Source: an uncultured Anaerolineae bacterium
GTDB taxonomy: Bacteria; Chloroflexota; Anaerolineae; J036; Brachytrichaceae
Length of the DNA: 64,000 nucleotides
Assembly: GCA_938028725.1 (NCBI GenBank)
Contig: CALIMH010000001.1
Coordinates: forward strand, 62,001 to 126,000
Direction: 5' to 3'
Part shown: positions 8,657 to 19,884 of the stretch, piece by piece
Layout of the letters: each line of letters begins with the position of its first letter
Numbering within the stretch: position 1 is the first letter of the stretch
Program-made: the position numbers and the translations under genes
The notes under the pieces: model-generated
Databases searched by the model: none
The model's input: only the letters and a program-made list of their open reading frames with translations
Told to the model about the DNA's origin: nothing

Positions 8657-9601
8657 ATGGAGCAGGTGCTGAATGTCGTTTTCAGCACAGCGTTCCTCGC
8701 GGCTGTGCTGCGAGTTTCGACGCCGCTGATTTTGCCGGCACTGGGCGGCCTGATCTCGGAGCTGGGCGGCGTGATCAACATCGCCCTGGAGGGCATCATG
8801 CTGATCGCCGCCTGCGCCGGCGTGTTGGTCAGCGTGTGGACGCGAAGCGCTGGGCTGGGCTTGTTGGCCGGTTTGGCGCTTGGCACACTCACCTCGCTTG
8901 TGCTTGCTTTCTTTCACCTCAACTTAAAGGCGGACCTCATCTTGGCCGCGATTGCGCTCAATCTGCTCGCCTCAGGCGGCACGATCTTCGTGGTGTATCT
9001 GGTCACCGGCGATAAGAGCAGCACCAGCCGGTTGGTGAGTGGCCAAATGCCTTTCCTGCGCGACATCATCCCGACCATAGCTGATCTGCCGACCATCGGA
9101 CCGATCCTCAACCAGAACATCCTCACCTACGCTGCCTTTGTGCTCACCGCGGCAGTGGCTTTCTTCCTTTACCGCACGCGGCCGGGTGTGCATCTGCGCG
9201 CGGTGGGTGAAAACCCCGAAGCCGCGCGCTCGGTGGGCATTGATGTGCGGCGGATGCAATACTTGGCGCTTATCCTCAGCGGCGCTCTGGCCGCGCTGGG
9301 CGGCGTGTATCTCAGCATGGGCTACGTCAAGTTCTTTGCGCGCGACATGACCGGCGGGCGCGGCTTCATCGCGCTGGCTGCGATCTATCTCGGCGCGCGG
9401 CATCCGCTTGGCGTGTTGGTGGCGGCGCTTGTCTTCGGCGCTGCTGAAGCGCTGGCGATCCAGCTCGGCAACTTGCGCGTGCCAACCCAGCTAGTGCAGA
9501 TCATCCCCTACGCCGCGACCATCATCGCGTTGGTGCTGTATGCCATTGCGCAGCGCCAGCGGGTGGCGGCGCGCCAACGCAAGTTCCGCCAAGCCGCATG
9601 A
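8657..9601 (+). CDS. Nucleoside ABC importer permease 2
   Basis: A 314-residue permease of the NupQ/YufQ type, partner of the preceding permease. It starts MEQVLNVVFSTAFLAAVLR, and near residue 40 has the GGVINIALEGIML motif diagnostic of this subfamily. The coupling loop is RPGVHLRAVGENPEAARSVGID. The start at 8657 is supported by AGGAGG at 8644-8649; the longer open frame starting at 8210 overlaps permease 1 and is not used. Its stop overlaps the next start as ATGA. Confidence 0.93.
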   Translation: MEQVLNVVFSTAFLAAVLRVSTPLILPALGGLISELGGVINIALEGIMLIAACAGVLVSVWTRSAGLGLLAGLALGTLTSLVLAFFHLNLKADLILAAIALNLLASGGTIFVVYLVTGDKSSTSRLVSGQMPFLRDIIPTIADLPTIGPILNQNILTYAAFVLTAAVAFFLYRTRPGVHLRAVGENPEAARSVGIDVRRMQYLALILSGALAALGGVYLSMGYVKFFARDMTGGRGFIALAAIYLGARHPLGVLVAALVFGAAEALAIQLGNLRVPTQLVQIIPYAATIIALVLYAIAQRQRVAARQRKFRQAA

Positions 9602-10611
9602 GTGTGCTGCTCGACAAAATCCGCGGCGGCCTTTACGGCCAAGCGCTGGGCGATGCGTTCTGCATGCCCGCCTTCGACACACCTCAGCAGACGCGCGCTC
9701 GCTTTGGCGTGATTGACCGCTTCCTGCCGGCACCTGCGGATCACCCTGTGCATGCTGGCTTGCCGGCCGGGCGCATCACCGACGACACAGAACAGGCCAT
9801 CTGGCTGGCGCGGGCGATCGTGCGGGATGGGAGGGTGACGGTGGAGGGGGCAGCGCGCGCCGTGCTGGAGTGGTACGAAACAATCGGCGGCGACACGTGC
9901 CCATTCGTTGGTCCCAGCACCCGCCGCGCTGTGGCAAAGCTGCGCGCCGGCGTCCCGCCAACTGAGAGCGGCCGCGGTGGCGATACCAACGGTGCGGCCA
10001 TGCGCGCCTCGGTGGTGGGGCTGATCCATCCCGGCGATGTCGCTGCGGCGGCCCGCGATGCTGCGCTCGCCGCCATTCCCACGCACAACACCTCGGTGGC
10101 GTGTGCAGCGGCCGCGGCGGTAGCCGGCGCAGTGGCGCGCGCTTTGGACTCGCAGGCTACGCTGCGCGATGTGCTGCTGGCAGCGGTGGAGGCCGCGCGC
10201 ATCGGGGAAGTGCTCGGCATACCTGCCATGGGCGCATCGGTGGCGCGACGGATCGAGCTGGCAGTGAGCCTTGCGCGCGATGATCAGGGCAGCGAGGACG
10301 AGCGCCTCCAGGCGATCTACGACCTGGTGGGCGCGTCGATGGCGGCCAGTGAGGCAGTGCCGGCCGCAATGGGTGTGGTCGCGCTGGCCAACGGCGATCC
10401 CGAGCGCGCAGCCCGGCTTGCGGCGGCCCTCTCCGGTGACGCTGACACTATTGGCGCAATGGCCTGCGCCGTGTGCGGCGCTTGGCGCGGCGTGGCTGCG
10501 ATACCGACACCGTGGCTCGATGTGCTACGCCAAGCCAATCCCGAACATGACTTCGAGGCGTTGGCGCGCGGCTTGTGGCAGCTTGCCACCAAAGCCGAGC
10601 CTCGCAGGTGA
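9598..10611 (+). CDS. ADP-ribosylglycohydrolase family protein
   Basis: A 337-residue all-helical hydrolase of the DraG / ADP-ribosylglycohydrolase (ARH) family, which breaks N- or O-glycosidic bonds to ribose using two Mg ions. Visible metal-binding signatures are GLYGQALGDAF at the N-terminus, TDDTE (residues 61-65), and SGDADTIGAMACA near residue 280. The ATG overlaps the stop of nucleoside permease 2 (ATGA, 9598-9601), so the two are translationally coupled. That coupling suggests it acts on an imported nucleoside or ADP-ribose-like compound rather than on a regulated protein. The substrate is inference; the fold and metal sites are well supported. Confidence 0.88.
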   Translation: MSVLLDKIRGGLYGQALGDAFCMPAFDTPQQTRARFGVIDRFLPAPADHPVHAGLPAGRITDDTEQAIWLARAIVRDGRVTVEGAARAVLEWYETIGGDTCPFVGPSTRRAVAKLRAGVPPTESGRGGDTNGAAMRASVVGLIHPGDVAAAARDAALAAIPTHNTSVACAAAAAVAGAVARALDSQATLRDVLLAAVEAARIGEVLGIPAMGASVARRIELAVSLARDDQGSEDERLQAIYDLVGASMAASEAVPAAMGVVALANGDPERAARLAAALSGDADTIGAMACAVCGAWRGVAAIPTPWLDVLRQANPEHDFEALARGLWQLATKAEPRR

Positions 10612-10938
10612 ACTCCAGCGTCGAGCGCCCTAAGGCTGTGCCCTCCTGTGCACGTGTTGGTCGCGCTGCAGCGAATAGCGGCGCGTCACAGCGCTTGCTT
10701 GCTGCCCAGCCTTGTCGTGTCACTGGGTGTGGCTTACAATCAGTGAGACAGATGAAGCTGACGCGAGCCACGTGCAGGGATCCACGCGCGCACGATAAAC
10801 AATTGGTCATGGCGCGCTCGCCGTGAGGGCAGAGTGTGTGCCCCGCTCATCGGCAGAAGTTTGTGCCTGCCTCGGCGCGGCAGCGCCGTCCTGCCCCGTC
10901 GTCGCTCTCAGCAGCTTGTGTGAACACATGAACTGACC
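10612..10938 (+). promoter_or_regulatory. Aconitase promoter and long leader
   Basis: This 327-base gap has no gene. It contains TTGTCG (10712-10717), a 17-base spacer and TACAAT (10735-10740), a good sigma-70-type promoter pointing at aconitase. The predicted transcript begins near 10747, giving a leader of about 190 bases. That leader holds a tight hairpin, CGGCGC-GGCA-GCGCCG (10873-10888). No ribosome binding site precedes the aconitase ATG. I recognise no known riboswitch. Confidence 0.6.
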
Positions 10939-13635
<2,697 letters not shown>

Positions 13636-13643
13636 GCCAGGGT

Positions 13644-14504
13644 ATGGATAGCCGCGTCGCCCTAGACTTGGGCATTATCAAAATTTATTGGTATGGCATA
13701 GTGGTGACACTAGGGATGCTGGTCGCCACCTACATCGCCTCTGTGGAGTTGCGGCGGCGCCGACTAGATCCCAACGTCGCTTGGGATGGCGCGTTATGGG
13801 TGATCGGCCTGGGCCTGGTCGGTGCGCGCCTGTATCATGTCTTCTCCTCGCCTAACGACGGCAGCAACAGCGGCTGGGCCTACTATAGCCAGAACCCGCT
13901 GCAGATCGTCGCTGTTTGGAATGGTGGACTGGGCATCTACGGCGGCATCATCGGGGGCATTATCGGCGTGTTAATCGTGGCACGGCGATACCGTGTTCCC
14001 CTCTGGAAGCTGGCCGATAGCGTCGTGCCTGGGCTTGCACTTGGCCAAGCGATTGGGCGATGGGGCAACTACTTCAACCAGGAGCTATATGGTGGCCCCA
14101 CTGGCTCAACATGGTGGGGCATCACGATTGACCCTGCCCATCGCATCCGCACCCCATCCGCCGACTTCACCGACCTTACGCGCTATCCACCCGACACTCG
14201 CTTCCACCCCACTTTTTTGTATGAGTCCTTGTGGAATGCGGTTGGGTTTGTTGGCCTCATCACGATCGCGCGGCGGCTGGCTGGTCGGCTGCACGATGGC
14301 GATGTCGCCGGTCTCTACTTCATTTGGTACGGCGTGGGGCGAAGCTGGATCGAGCTGCTCTTTCGCCCCGACGCTTGGCGCATTGGCGACGCTGTCCCCA
14401 CTGCTGTGGTGATTTCCGCGGTCGGCGTCGCATTTGGCGTCGCGCTAATCGCGCTGAACCGCTTAAAAGACAAGCCGGCGCCGGCTCCTGCCCCCGGCCA
14501 ATGA
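13644..14504 (+). CDS. lgt: Prolipoprotein diacylglyceryl transferase
   Basis: Transfers diacylglycerol from phosphatidylglycerol to the lipobox cysteine of prolipoproteins at the outer face of the cytoplasmic membrane. The 286-residue protein has seven or so membrane segments and the Lgt signature QAIGRWGNYFNQELYGG, plus the essential-arginine region GLGLVGARLYHV. It serves the many lipoproteins encoded in this window (BMP, PotD-like, DppA-like and others). The start follows aconitase by 8 bases, so the two are probably cotranscribed. It ends at a strong bidirectional terminator. Confidence 0.96.
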   Translation: MDSRVALDLGIIKIYWYGIVVTLGMLVATYIASVELRRRRLDPNVAWDGALWVIGLGLVGARLYHVFSSPNDGSNSGWAYYSQNPLQIVAVWNGGLGIYGGIIGGIIGVLIVARRYRVPLWKLADSVVPGLALGQAIGRWGNYFNQELYGGPTGSTWWGITIDPAHRIRTPSADFTDLTRYPPDTRFHPTFLYESLWNAVGFVGLITIARRLAGRLHDGDVAGLYFIWYGVGRSWIELLFRPDAWRIGDAVPTAVVISAVGVAFGVALIALNRLKDKPAPAPAPGQ

Positions 14505-14512
14505 GACAAAAG

Positions 14513-14552
14513 CAAAAGCGCGGTCGGAAACCATGCCCCGACCGCGCTTTTG
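14513..14552. terminator. Bidirectional intrinsic terminator
   Basis: A perfect 15-bp inverted repeat: CAAAAGCGCGGTCGG (14513-14527) and CCGACCGCGCTTTTG (14538-14552), with a 10-base loop. The arms carry A/T runs, so U-tracts form in both directions. It separates convergent lgt and the TRAP permease gene. Confidence 0.9.
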
Positions 14553-14563
14553 TGGTAATGCCA

Positions 14564-15946
14564 CTACTGAAAGGCCACCCTTGGCAAAAAGTTCACCGTC
14601 TCCGGAAAGAGGATCACAATCACCAACACGAGAAGCTGGATGAGCAAGAATGGGATTGCACTGCGGTGGATATCTGACGTGCTGATCTCCTTCGGAGCGA
14701 CGCTCTGCAGATAGAACAATGAAAAGCCCACCGGCGGCGAGATGAACGCAGTCTGCAGGTTGATCGCCACCACGATGGCGAACCACACCATCGTGTAGCC
14801 GATCTCGGAGAACGCGCCCAGCTCATTGGCGGCGTTGAGCACCCGCTCCGCTGCGGGGACCAGCAGCGGCATGGCGATATAGGTGATCTCCGGGAATTCC
14901 AAGAAGATGCCGAGCAGGAAGACGATGATGTTGGCCACGATCACGAACGTCCAGAAGCCACCAGGCAAGTTGGTGAGCCACTGGCCGATCAGCATGTCCC
15001 CGCGCAAGCCATATAGCACTTTGGAAAACAGCGTGGAAGCGAACAGGATCATGAGCACCAGGCCGGTGGTCTTGGCCGTTGCAAGCGCCGACTCCGCGAT
15101 CACCTTGCGCGAGAGCCTGCGGTTGGCCAGCGCTAGCAACGTGGCGCCGATGGCGCCGAACGCGCCGGCCTCGCTCGGCGTCGCCAAGCCGGCGAAAATT
15201 GTCCCAAGCACGGCTAGGATGAGCCCGAGCGGAGGCACAAAAGCGCGCAGCGTGCGCTTGAGGAGCAACTTGCTATCCGCGATGCGCGCTTCAGGTGGCA
15301 AAGCTGGAGCGCTGCCTGGCTTCAAATAGGCTAAGGCGAGCGCGTAGATCGCGTAACCACCTGCCAACATAAGGCCGGGGATGATCGCGCCGGCGAACAG
15401 ATCGCCGATGGACACGCCGAACTGGTCGCTGAGCAAAATTAACACGATGCTAGGCGGGATCATCTGCGCCAGCGTGCCAGAGGAGATGATCACGCCGGTG
15501 GCGAGGCCTTTGTTGTAGCCATACTTCAGCATGGTGGGCAGCGAGATCAAACCCATGGCAATGATCGTGGCCGCCACCACGCCAGTTGTCGCTGCTAGCA
15601 GCGTGCCTACTACTACCACCGCCAAGGCAATGCCCCCCTTCAAGCCACCCATGAGCTGCCCCACCGTCTCCAGCAGCTCCTCTGCCAAGCCGGATCGCTC
15701 CAGCAGCGAGCCCATGAAAATAAAGAACGGAATGGCCAGCAGCGTGCTGTCGCTCATGATGCCGAACCAACTGTTCGGCAGCGTAAGCAGCAGGTTGAAG
15801 TTAAACGCATTGAAAGCCAGCCCGATCAGCCCAAAGACGATGGCTGTGCCTGCAAAGGAGAAAGCGACTGGATAGCCCGTCAGCAGCATGAAGAAGAAGC
15901 CGACGAACATCAGGATGCCGAGCCACTGCGGATTGAAACCTTGCAT
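14564..15946 (-). CDS. dctM: TRAP transporter large permease (DctM type)
   Basis: The 460-residue large membrane subunit of a tripartite ATP-independent periplasmic transporter, which uses an ion gradient to import organic acids or related solutes. It has about twelve to thirteen hydrophobic segments and DctM-family landmarks: [16 protein letters not shown] near residue 80, [20 protein letters not shown], and [23 protein letters not shown] precedes the ATG. The small permease gene lies 52 bases upstream on the same strand. No DctP substrate-binding gene is in the window, so the substrate is unknown. Confidence 0.94.
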   Translation of the reverse strand: MQGFNPQWLGILMFVGFFFMLLTGYPVAFSFAGTAIVFGLIGLAFNAFNFNLLLTLPNSWFGIMSDSTLLAIPFFIFMGSLLERSGLAEELLETVGQLMGGLKGGIALAVVVVGTLLAATTGVVAATIIAMGLISLPTMLKYGYNKGLATGVIISSGTLAQMIPPSIVLILLSDQFGVSIGDLFAGAIIPGLMLAGGYAIYALALAYLKPGSAPALPPEARIADSKLLLKRTLRAFVPPLGLILAVLGTIFAGLATPSEAGAFGAIGATLLALANRRLSRKVIAESALATAKTTGLVLMILFASTLFSKVLYGLRGDMLIGQWLTNLPGGFWTFVIVANIIVFLLGIFLEFPEITYIAMPLLVPAAERVLNAANELGAFSEIGYTMVWFAIVVAINLQTAFISPPVGFSLFYLQSVAPKEISTSDIHRSAIPFLLIQLLVLVIVILFPETVNFLPRVAFQ

Positions 15947-15998
15947 AGCAACTTCCCTTAGCGCCGGAGAATGTGCAATGAGCCTTGTGCGTGAGCGT

Positions 15999-16640
15999 TC
16001 AAGCCCGATGATGTTGGAGTTCCTCCTCGATCTCGCGTGCCAGCTCCTCGGCCGCAGCCTGCTCTGTCTCCGCCTCCATCACGGCCGCCTCGGCTTCGTG
16101 ATACCCTGCTAAGATGGCGACATACTTGACAATTTGAGCCAGCCCTTGCATAAACAGGCCAAAGAATCCGACGATGATCAACGTCTTCAGCGGTGCCAAT
16201 GGCAGACCTCCAGCGTCCGATGACACTTCCCACGGCCCCCAGCTCCCATCGGGCAACCTGCCCCACGACGCCAACACAGGATTGATGCTGACGTAAATGG
16301 CCAGCAGCGAGAAGGGCAGCAAAAACAGCACCGTGCCGGCTAAGTCCACAATCGCCCGTTGGCGCGGCCCGAGGCGAGAGTAAAGAAAATCAACCCGCAC
16401 GTTCACGTTGTGCTTGAGCAAATACGGAAAGCCGATCAGAAATAGCAGCGAGAAGAGATACCATTGAGTCTGAATAAGCTCGTTTGAGATCAGCGTCTGT
16501 TGTGCATACTGGCCGATGTAACGCAAGGCGGCGTTGAGAAAACCCGCGATCACGGCGAGCACCACGATCACGCTGATCAAGCCACTGAGCCGATCGGTGA
16601 TGTTGTCTATCACCCTAGATAGGCGCAACCATGCACTCAT
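15999..16640 (-). CDS. dctQ: TRAP transporter small permease (DctQ type)
   Basis: A 213-residue four-helix membrane subunit that partners the adjacent DctM. It shows the DctQ-type stretch [20 protein letters not shown] followed by [15 protein letters not shown], seen in the mannitol/chloroaromatic-compound-type subgroup. The ATG follows AGGAGG at good spacing. An unusual feature is the last 30 residues, a highly acidic Glu/Ala-rich tail ([20 protein letters not shown]) that probably forms a cytoplasmic helix. First gene of the TRAP unit. Confidence 0.9.
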   Translation of the reverse strand: MSAWLRLSRVIDNITDRLSGLISVIVVLAVIAGFLNAALRYIGQYAQQTLISNELIQTQWYLFSLLFLIGFPYLLKHNVNVRVDFLYSRLGPRQRAIVDLAGTVLFLLPFSLLAIYVSINPVLASWGRLPDGSWGPWEVSSDAGGLPLAPLKTLIIVGFFGLFMQGLAQIVKYVAILAGYHEAEAAVMEAETEQAAAEELAREIEEELQHHRA

Positions 16641-16751
16641 CTGTTGGGAACCTCCTGTTGGTGAGCTTTATCTTGAAGTGTTCGGGTGTTCAAGTGTTGT
16701 CAGGCCCTTGATGCTACCTGTTTTGTGTCAATTGGTCAAGTGCTCTTTAGC

Positions 16752-16757
16752 TATCAT
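16752..16757 (+). promoter_or_regulatory. -10-like box close to the lipoprotein start
   Basis: TATCAT ends 7 bases before the ATG at 16765, the spacing expected for a leaderless transcript. No ribosome binding site is present in between. Confidence 0.4.
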
Positions 16758-16764
16758 CAGCTCC

Positions 16765-17397
16765 ATGCTTCTGAGACTCCGTCATAGTCCAGCGTTTGCG
16801 CTTGCGCTGCTCGCCGTTGCTTGTGCGCTGAGACAGCAGCCCATCTCCGATTTGCCCTACGTGGAGGAGTTTGATAACCCATCCAGTGGATGGGAGACCA
16901 CGAGCAATCTGTCTGCCGACGTGCGATATGAGGAGGGCACACTGCGCGTCATTGTCAAGCAAGAACGACTCATTCAGTGGAGCGTTGCCGGCCGCCGCTT
17001 CCGCGATGGTGTGCTCGAGACGGACGTACGCGTGCGGGGTGGCCCAACAGACAACGGCTTTGGCGTGGTCTTTCGCTTTGTGGACCGCAAGAACTTCTAC
17101 CACTTCACAATTTCCTCCGATGGATACTGGCGTGCAGGGCTGATGAAGGAAGGAGAGTGGCAAAATTGGGGTGACTGGCAGCCTCACCCAGCCATTCGTG
17201 GCGGATCTGAGGCCAATCGCATCCGCGTGGAGATGCGCGGTGAGCGCTTCACCTTTTACGTGAACGACCAACTGCTCGGGAGTTACTCCGACCCTAGCTT
17301 CCCGGAAGGTGACGTCGGGGTGCTTGCCCTGTCGTTGATTGACGCCCCAGGCGTGGATGTGGCCTTCGAGCGCGTAAGCGTGCGCGCATTGCCATAA
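16765..17397 (+). CDS. Lipoprotein with a LamG/DUF1080-like beta-sandwich
   Basis: A 210-residue predicted lipoprotein. I use the ATG at 16765 because it begins a proper signal peptide (MLLRLRHS, hydrophobic stretch, lipobox AVAC); the longer frame runs antisense through dctQ and has no signal. The mature part matches the general pattern of concanavalin-like / DUF1080 sandwich domains: an Asp-Asn-Pro-Ser-Ser-Gly-Trp opening, FRDGVLETDVRVRGGPTDNGFGVVFRFVDRK in two strands, YHFTISSDGYWRAGL, and FYVNDQLLGSYSDPSFPEGDVGVLAL. Such domains often bind carbohydrates, but no catalytic residues can be assigned. Function unknown. Confidence 0.75.
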   Translation: MLLRLRHSPAFALALLAVACALRQQPISDLPYVEEFDNPSSGWETTSNLSADVRYEEGTLRVIVKQERLIQWSVAGRRFRDGVLETDVRVRGGPTDNGFGVVFRFVDRKNFYHFTISSDGYWRAGLMKEGEWQNWGDWQPHPAIRGGSEANRIRVEMRGERFTFYVNDQLLGSYSDPSFPEGDVGVLALSLIDAPGVDVAFERVSVRALP

Positions 17398-17403
17398 ACA
17401 GCA

Positions 17404-17437
17404 GCGCATCTCCAGCTCGCTCCTGCTAGAGATGCGC
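17404..17437 (+). terminator. Hairpin after the lipoprotein gene
   Basis: GCGCATCTC (17404-17412) pairs with GAGATGCGC (17429-17437), 6 bases after the lipoprotein stop. Only a short CTT follows, so the terminator is imperfect. Confidence 0.55.
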
Positions 17438-17555
17438 CTTCACGAGAGGAGGGAGAAAGGAGTTTCACTTCCCGACACGGCCGCTCACTTGTGCTTCACC
17501 TCATCTCCGTGTCGTGATGGCAACAGTGTAGTTGTCCTAAAGGCCACCACCCTCC

Positions 17556-17593
17556 GCCAACTGGCCAGCTGATAACTAGCCAACTGGCCAGCT
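17556..17593. repeat. Paired 15-bp direct repeat with palindromic core
   Basis: GCCAACTGGCCAGCT occurs at 17556-17570 and again at 17579-17593, a 23-base period. Each copy contains the palindrome CTGGCCAG. The pair lies 60-97 bases before the first gene of the two-component cluster, a natural place for a dimeric regulator to bind. Confidence 0.6.
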
Positions 17594-17652
17594 CATGAAC
17601 TGCCGAGTGCGCTGATGCACCTGCCTCCCCACACGCGCAAGGTATGTTTACT

Positions 17653-18030
17653 ATGGCAGTGGAGTGGGTCGCGCGTGTCCTGTTAGCCGACGATCAGGAA
17701 AAGGTGCGTTCAGCCCTGCGCCTCCTGATCGAGCAGGAGGGCAGCTTCCAAGTGGTTGGAGAGGCTGGCTCTGTGCAGGAATTGATGCAGCTAGCACCAG
17801 AATTAAACCCCCAGATCGTCTTGTTGGACTGGGAGTTGCCGGGGCTGCCAGAGACCCGTCGCCTCCAGGCACTGCGCGACCGCTTCCCCTACGCCCACAT
17901 CGTTGTCCTCAGTGGCCAGCCAGAAGCACGCCAAACAGCCTTCGCTGAAGGGGCAGACGAGTTCATCAGCAAGGCCGATCCGCCAGAGAAAGTGCTCAAA
18001 ACTCTATACTTTGTTCATAGCAGGGTATGA
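17653..18030 (+). CDS. Receiver-only response regulator
   Basis: A 125-residue stand-alone receiver (CheY-like) domain. Phosphorylation-site residues are all present: Asp13/Asp14, phospho-acceptor Asp59 in VLLDWELPG, Ser87 in VVLSG, and Lys107 in ISKAD. There is no output domain. I use the ATG at 17653 because AAGG lies 10 bases before it; the ATG at 17644 in the same frame would leave no spacing. The stop overlaps the kinase start as ATGA, so the kinase is a likely partner. It may be a phosphate sink or protein-contact regulator beside the NarL-type regulator downstream. Confidence 0.88.
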   Translation: MAVEWVARVLLADDQEKVRSALRLLIEQEGSFQVVGEAGSVQELMQLAPELNPQIVLLDWELPGLPETRRLQALRDRFPYAHIVVLSGQPEARQTAFAEGADEFISKADPPEKVLKTLYFVHSRV

Positions 18031-19067
18031 GTTTGAGTGTTGAGGCGTTCGGCTTGACTAGTCTCCTGGATGTGTTGGTGGATGCAGTCGTTGCGTTCGA
18101 TGAGGACCAGCGCATCATTTACTTCAACTATGGTGCAGAGCAACTGTTCGGTTACCAGGCATCGGAAGTGATCGGCAAGCTGATTGACCATCTCATACCC
18201 CCTCGTTTTGTTAACGTGCATCGAGAACACTTCCGGAACTTCCTGCGCTCCCCAGAGCTGTCTCGCTCTATGAACAAGCGCTCGGCTATTTACGGCTTGG
18301 CAAAGGACGGCCGTGAATTTCCCGCCGAAGCCGCTATCTCGAAGGTGAGGGTTGGTGAGCATTTCATCTCGCTGGTGGTGATGCGTGACATCAGCGAGCG
18401 CAAAAAGGAAGAGATGGAGCGCTGGCGCGAGGTAGAGCGCAACGCGATCGAGGCGGAGCGCAACCGCATCGCGCGCGATTTGCACGACGCAGTAACTCAG
18501 ACGCTGTTCTCTGCCAGCCTGATCGCTGACGTGCTGCCGCGCATTTGGGAGCGCGATCCGGTGGAGGGCAAGCGCCGCCTGGAAGAACTGCGTCAACTCA
18601 GCCGCGGCGCGCTCGCCGAGATGCGCACGCTCCTGTTGGAGCTGCGCCCCTCAGCGCTGCTGGACGCCAACCTGGCGGACTTGCTGCGCCAGCTTGCCGC
18701 ATCGGTGATGAGCCGAGCGCGGGCCGAGGTCGAAGTGAAAGTGGAGGGGCCGGCGTCTGTTTTGCCGAACGACGTGAAAGTCGCGCTCTACCGCATCGCG
18801 CAAGAGGCCTTGAACAACGTGGCGCGTCACAGCAACGCCGACAAAGCCACAGTTGAGTTGCGTGTGCAGCTTTCAGATGATCACCAGCGTTGGCACATTG
18901 CGATGTGCATCGCCGATAACGGCCGAGGTTTTGACGTCGCGCAGCCTAAGCCCACTCACCTGGGCCTGAACATCATGCGTGAGCGCGCAGCCGCTATCGG
19001 CGCTTCGCTGCACATCCAAAGCCAGATCGGTAAAGGCACCACAGTGAATGTCGAGCTGCAAACGTGA
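18027..19067 (+). CDS. PAS-domain sensor histidine kinase (NarX-type HisKA_3)
   Basis: A 346-residue cytosolic kinase. Residues about 10-125 form a PAS domain (VVAFDEDQRIIYFNYGAEQL, then a GREFPAE-type stretch and MRDISERK). Next comes a HisKA_3 dimerisation domain with the phospho-acceptor His153 in RIARDLHDAVTQ, and an HATPase_c domain with an N-box (ALNNVARHS), G1 (DNGRGF) and G2 (HLGLNIMRERA) boxes. No membrane segments are present, so the signal is probably sensed inside the cell (for example redox, gas or a ligand bound by PAS). It is translationally coupled to the receiver-only protein and lies 49 bases before a NarL-type regulator. Confidence 0.93.
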   Translation: MSLSVEAFGLTSLLDVLVDAVVAFDEDQRIIYFNYGAEQLFGYQASEVIGKLIDHLIPPRFVNVHREHFRNFLRSPELSRSMNKRSAIYGLAKDGREFPAEAAISKVRVGEHFISLVVMRDISERKKEEMERWREVERNAIEAERNRIARDLHDAVTQTLFSASLIADVLPRIWERDPVEGKRRLEELRQLSRGALAEMRTLLLELRPSALLDANLADLLRQLAASVMSRARAEVEVKVEGPASVLPNDVKVALYRIAQEALNNVARHSNADKATVELRVQLSDDHQRWHIAMCIADNGRGFDVAQPKPTHLGLNIMRERAAAIGASLHIQSQIGKGTTVNVELQT

Positions 19068-19116
19068 CGCAGCGCGGCTGATCCTTCGCTAAAATCCACA
19101 ATGCGAGGTGTTTCTG

Positions 19117-19773
19117 ATGGGCAACCTCAACCGTAGCGGGCTTGGCAGGGTGATCCGCGTGTTGGTGGTGGACGATCACCCCATGGTGCGCAGTGGGCTG
19201 AGCGCGCTGCTAGCTGCCTACGACGACCTGGAGCTGATCGGCGAGGCTGCGGATGGCAACGAAGCGGTGCGGCTATGCACGCAACTGGCACCCGACGTGG
19301 TGTTGATGGACCTGGTGATGCCTGGTATGGACGGCGCGACCGCAACCCGTCTCATCCGCGCTCAGAATGCCGACATTCAGGTGATTGCGCTCACCAGCTT
19401 CAAGGAAGAGGACCTGGTTCAGAGCGCGCTGCGGGCCGGCGCGATCGGCTATCTGCTCAAAAACGTCACCGCAGACGATCTTGCCTATGCTATTCGCGCA
19501 GCAGCGATGGGGCGGCCGGCGCTTTCACCGGAGGCTACTGAAGTGCTGCTCAACGCGGCCTCGCGCCCTCTCCACCCTAGCGACGAGCTCACAGAGCGCG
19601 AGCGTGAGGTGCTGGCGATGCTCGTCCAGGGCTTGAACAACACCGAGATCGCCCAACGCTTGTACGTCAGCCCCTCCACAGTCAAGTTCCATGTCAGCAG
19701 TATCCTCTCAAAACTAGGTGTGAGCAATCGCACTGAGGCTGCCGCTCTCGCGGTCAAGTACAAGCTGGTGTGA
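19117..19773 (+). CDS. NarL/LuxR-family response regulator
   Basis: A 218-residue transcription factor. Its receiver domain has Asp19/Asp20, phospho-acceptor Asp65 in VLMDLVMPG, Thr in IALTS and Lys in LLKNV. A LuxR-type helix-turn-helix follows (LTEREREVLAMLVQGLNNTE, then STVKFHVSSILSKLG). I use the ATG at 19117, which has GAGG 9 bases before it; a GTG at 19108 would fall on top of that site. TAAAAT at 19090-19095 could be its own -10 box. It is the probable transcriptional output of the adjacent PAS kinase. Confidence 0.93.
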   Translation: MGNLNRSGLGRVIRVLVVDDHPMVRSGLSALLAAYDDLELIGEAADGNEAVRLCTQLAPDVVLMDLVMPGMDGATATRLIRAQNADIQVIALTSFKEEDLVQSALRAGAIGYLLKNVTADDLAYAIRAAAMGRPALSPEATEVLLNAASRPLHPSDELTEREREVLAMLVQGLNNTEIAQRLYVSPSTVKFHVSSILSKLGVSNRTEAAALAVKYKLV

Positions 19774-19884
19774 TGGCGATGCCCCGGCTGTAGACTGGCC
19801 ATCTGTCGGTTGCTTTGTCGCGCCGATGGCGCTAAGCTAAAGCAAGGCGGTTGTTTGCATTCCCCTCTCGCAGGAGGTTTTGTG

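Noticed and set aside
16534-16764. N-terminal extension of the lipoprotein
   Set aside because: Overlaps the 5' end of the dctQ gene on the other strand and would hide the signal peptide and lipobox.
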